From NCBI RefSeq assembly GCF_028288465.1, contig NZ_JAQBNR010000015.1, forward strand, positions 248,001-312,000: a stretch of DNA of 64,000 nt. The letters run 5' to 3'. A program made the position numbers and the translations under genes. How positions within the stretch are numbered: position 1 is the first letter of the stretch; the number at the start of each line of letters is the position of its first letter. The notes beneath the pieces were generated by a model. It saw nothing but the letters and a program-made list of their open reading frames with translations. It did not search any database and was not told where the DNA came from. This DNA is from Ferruginibacter sp. (GTDB lineage: Bacteria > Bacteroidota > Bacteroidia > Chitinophagales > Chitinophagaceae). Of this stretch, positions 62,238 to 64,000 are shown one piece after another.

Positions 62238-64000
62238 CTACTGTTTTATAAAGCGGCTGAGTAAGGTATTATCTCCGCTTATTACTTTAATAAAGTAAAT
62301 ACCACTTGCCAGCGAAGCAACATCCAGCGATATGGTTCCGGCTATGCTATTATATTGCTGACTTTTCAATACCGCACCCGAAGGGGAAATTAACAGCAAC
62401 GTCGCCGGCGTATTTTGTTTAAGCCCGGTACATGCAACTTGTACAGTATTATATGCAGGGTCAGGGCTCACTTGTAATGATAACCGCGTTGCCTGGGTAT
62501 TGACAGGAGCAGCGATTGCGGCAAGTCTTTGCGTTGTTGGTGTTCCCATATTTCCAATATATAATTCCTGGCCCACTGCATACGTGTAGGCTGAAAAATA
62601 CAATTTACTGCCCGCACCAAAAAGGTTGGTAATGTTTTTTAAACCGGGTAAAATGGCGTCATTTACCGGGGTAACATCGGTGCCACTGCTTTCCAGCAGC
62701 GTATTATCATACGTTACAGCATACAGGTGGTCGTTTACGCTAATAGCGCTGGTAAAGTAATACCAGCCTGGTCCTTCAACTAAATCTTTTATTAACCTGG
62801 TACCAGCACTGGTGCCATCCGATTGCCACCACTCCTGTCCAAACTCATCTGTTGTGGCAAGAAAATACAATATTTTTTTACCGCTTATCAACGCAGAAGG
62901 GCCTAAATAAGCAATTGACGACGAGGCTCCCGGATTGATATCTTTTACCATTTTAGTACCTGCGGCAGTACCATCCGTGGCATACAATTCATCGCCAAGG
63001 CTACTCACATTATCGTGAGCGTAAAAAAACAATTTGCCGTTTGCTTCGCCAAAAGGTTGCTGGTAAACCGATAAATCTTTTAACACGATCGTACCTGCTT
63101 CTGTTCCGTCAGACTGCCATATCGCAGCGCCCACGCCGGAGTTAGCGGTATATGCATTAAAATAAAGCTTTCCTTTAAAATTGTACAGGTTGGATAGTGG
63201 ATTAAAATTATAACTGCCGATTGTTTTTACAACCCGGGTGCCTGTAACAGTACCATCTGATTTCCATAACTGGCTGCCTAGCTTGCTATCTACGTTAGCA
63301 AAATATAATGTACTGCCAACAGTTACCGGAAAAACATTGAAGTCTGAATTGATGTCAGTCTTCAAAATATAAGTGCCTGCTTTTGTTCCATCGGTACGCC
63401 ACAGGGTGGTAGTGTTGGTTTGAAAACTATAGGTGGTTGCATATAGCAAATTGTCTGCTGCAACCAGGTCTGAAATAAAACCAGCGTTAGATTCAATCAG
63501 TGAAGGCGTGGGCAGTACGATGGTTCCTGTTTTTGTTCCGTTGGTTTTACATAGCCTGCGGCTTTCATTAAAGAAATAAGCCTCTTTTTTAAAAATGACA
63601 AACGTTTTTTGAGAAAAGCCCAAGCTTACCACATTGGTAGCAGAATCTAATATTGTGGTGCCATTTTTACTACCGTCGCTGATGTACGCTTTTTGGTAGC
63701 CAATGCCATTGTATGCACCAAAAATTACTTTATCATTAAGCGTTGTAAATGCAGAAGGTTGCCCATCTCCGGTAGTGATCGTGTTGATGTCTTTTACCAT
63801 CATAGTTCCCGCTGCTGTTCCATCCGTGCGCCATAGTTCATTGCCTGCGGCACTTAAAGCACTAAAAAGCGCAATGTTTTTATCAGGGGTGATATCATTC
63901 GGGCCGGATCCCTCTTTACCTGGCAGAATATCTTTTAGTAAAAAAGTGCCGGCTGCTGTGCCATCGCTGTTCCAGAGCTCGGTTCCCAAAGTGGCACTGG
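62238..64000 (-). CDS. ELWxxDGT-repeat T9SS-exported protein (partial, 5' end outside)
   Basis: The visible part, more than 583 aa, has about ten repeats of roughly 50 residues with E-L-W-x-x-D-G-T-x-x-G-T, then K-D-I-N. These are propeller-like ELWxxDGT blades found in surface proteins. The C-terminus (about 500-583) is a type IX secretion sorting domain: SLQVSPDPAYNTVQV, AVLKSQQY, LASGIYFIKVISGD, then a basic end (RFIKQ). So the protein is exported across the outer membrane by the Por system and probably anchored there. The start lies beyond the window. No catalytic domain is visible. Confidence 0.93.
   Translation of the reverse strand, partial: SATLGTELWNSDGTAAGTFLLKDILPGKEGSGPNDITPDKNIALFSALSAAGNELWRTDGTAAGTMMVKDINTITTGDGQPSAFTTLNDKVIFGAYNGIGYQKAYISDGSKNGTTILDSATNVVSLGFSQKTFVIFKKEAYFFNESRRLCKTNGTKTGTIVLPTPSLIESNAGFISDLVAADNLLYATTYSFQTNTTTLWRTDGTKAGTYILKTDINSDFNVFPVTVGSTLYFANVDSKLGSQLWKSDGTVTGTRVVKTIGSYNFNPLSNLYNFKGKLYFNAYTANSGVGAAIWQSDGTEAGTIVLKDLSVYQQPFGEANGKLFFYAHDNVSSLGDELYATDGTAAGTKMVKDINPGASSSIAYLGPSALISGKKILYFLATTDEFGQEWWQSDGTSAGTRLIKDLVEGPGWYYFTSAISVNDHLYAVTYDNTLLESSGTDVTPVNDAILPGLKNITNLFGAGSKLYFSAYTYAVGQELYIGNMGTPTTQRLAAIAAPVNTQATRLSLQVSPDPAYNTVQVACTGLKQNTPATLLLISPSGAVLKSQQYNSIAGTISLDVASLASGIYFIKVISGDNTLLSRFIKQ

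Noticed and set aside
1..64000. tRNA, rRNA, tmRNA, intact insertion sequence or prophage
   Set aside because: No tRNA cloverleaf or T-arm consensus, rRNA segment, transposase or phage structural gene was noticed by eye. A covariance search would be decisive.

Overview
The window looks like a chromosome segment of a Bacteroidota bacterium, most likely a Chitinophagaceae relative. The signs are a SusC/SusD outer-membrane pair, a two-component regulator-propeller histidine kinase, an ELWxxDGT-repeat protein with a type IX secretion tail, many Gln-ending signal peptides and lipoboxes, almost no Shine-Dalgarno sequences, and AT-rich -7 elements of the form TAnnTTTG. I saw no rRNA, tRNA, CRISPR array or intact insertion sequence.

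Region 1 (1-17.1 kb) is signalling, stress and uptake. It holds the tail of an AraC-type regulator, a propeller sensor kinase, a REC-PAS kinase with a divergent REC-only regulator, a large-subunit catalase, a DUF1328 membrane peptide, a DUF4142 lipoprotein, a CHASE3-PAS kinase with its response regulator, and a SusD/SusC pair. Regions 17.1-19.1 and 19.9-21.4 kb are largely gene-poor, with an SDR oxidoreductase between them.

Region 2 (21.4-31.3 kb) is a co-directional sugar-acid catabolic cluster: alpha/beta hydrolase, GlcN6P-deaminase-like enzyme, KDG kinase, KDPG-type aldolase, hexuronate-type MFS permease, a lipoprotein, a FAH-family enzyme of the 2-keto-3-deoxy-arabinonate dehydratase type, a FucP-type permease and a secreted GH172 (DUF2961) glycosidase. 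The last three suggest D-arabinose or a similar furanosidic sugar, beside a KDG/KDPG route.

Region 3 (31.4-39.7 kb) holds a GRAM-domain membrane protein, a Bor-like lipoprotein, a FAD-linked oxidase, secreted or membrane proteins of unknown role, a secreted metallo-beta-lactamase-fold hydrolase and a TPR protein. Region 4 (39.7-43.4 kb) is a repeat field: hairpin elements, heptamer arrays, palindromic micro-elements, and a very regular 12 x 21-bp array with an ACAAA/ACAAC core in every unit. Three small genes lie inside it.

Region 5 (43.5-53.2 kb) reads as a defence island. It has an MmeI-like type IIG restriction-modification enzyme, a membrane protein translationally coupled to a proline-rich peptide, a putative PD-(D/E)XK/DUF5655-type protein, an unknown protein with a C-terminal hydrophobic hairpin, a protein with a WYL-like C-terminus, and a divergent defence-type (UG/DRT-like) reverse transcriptase. 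Upstream of the reverse transcriptase is a 340-nt hairpin-rich noncoding leader that is a candidate template RNA.

Region 6 (53.4-64 kb) carries a PQQ-propeller lipoprotein, a WYL regulator with a VOC protein, a DUF805 protein, a cluster of tiny genes containing two sets of paralogues, two decayed genes, a beta-barrel protein and a partial T9SS-exported protein. Three families of 70-235-bp interspersed repeats (here A, B and C) are scattered from 47 to 62 kb, mostly just downstream of plus-strand genes.
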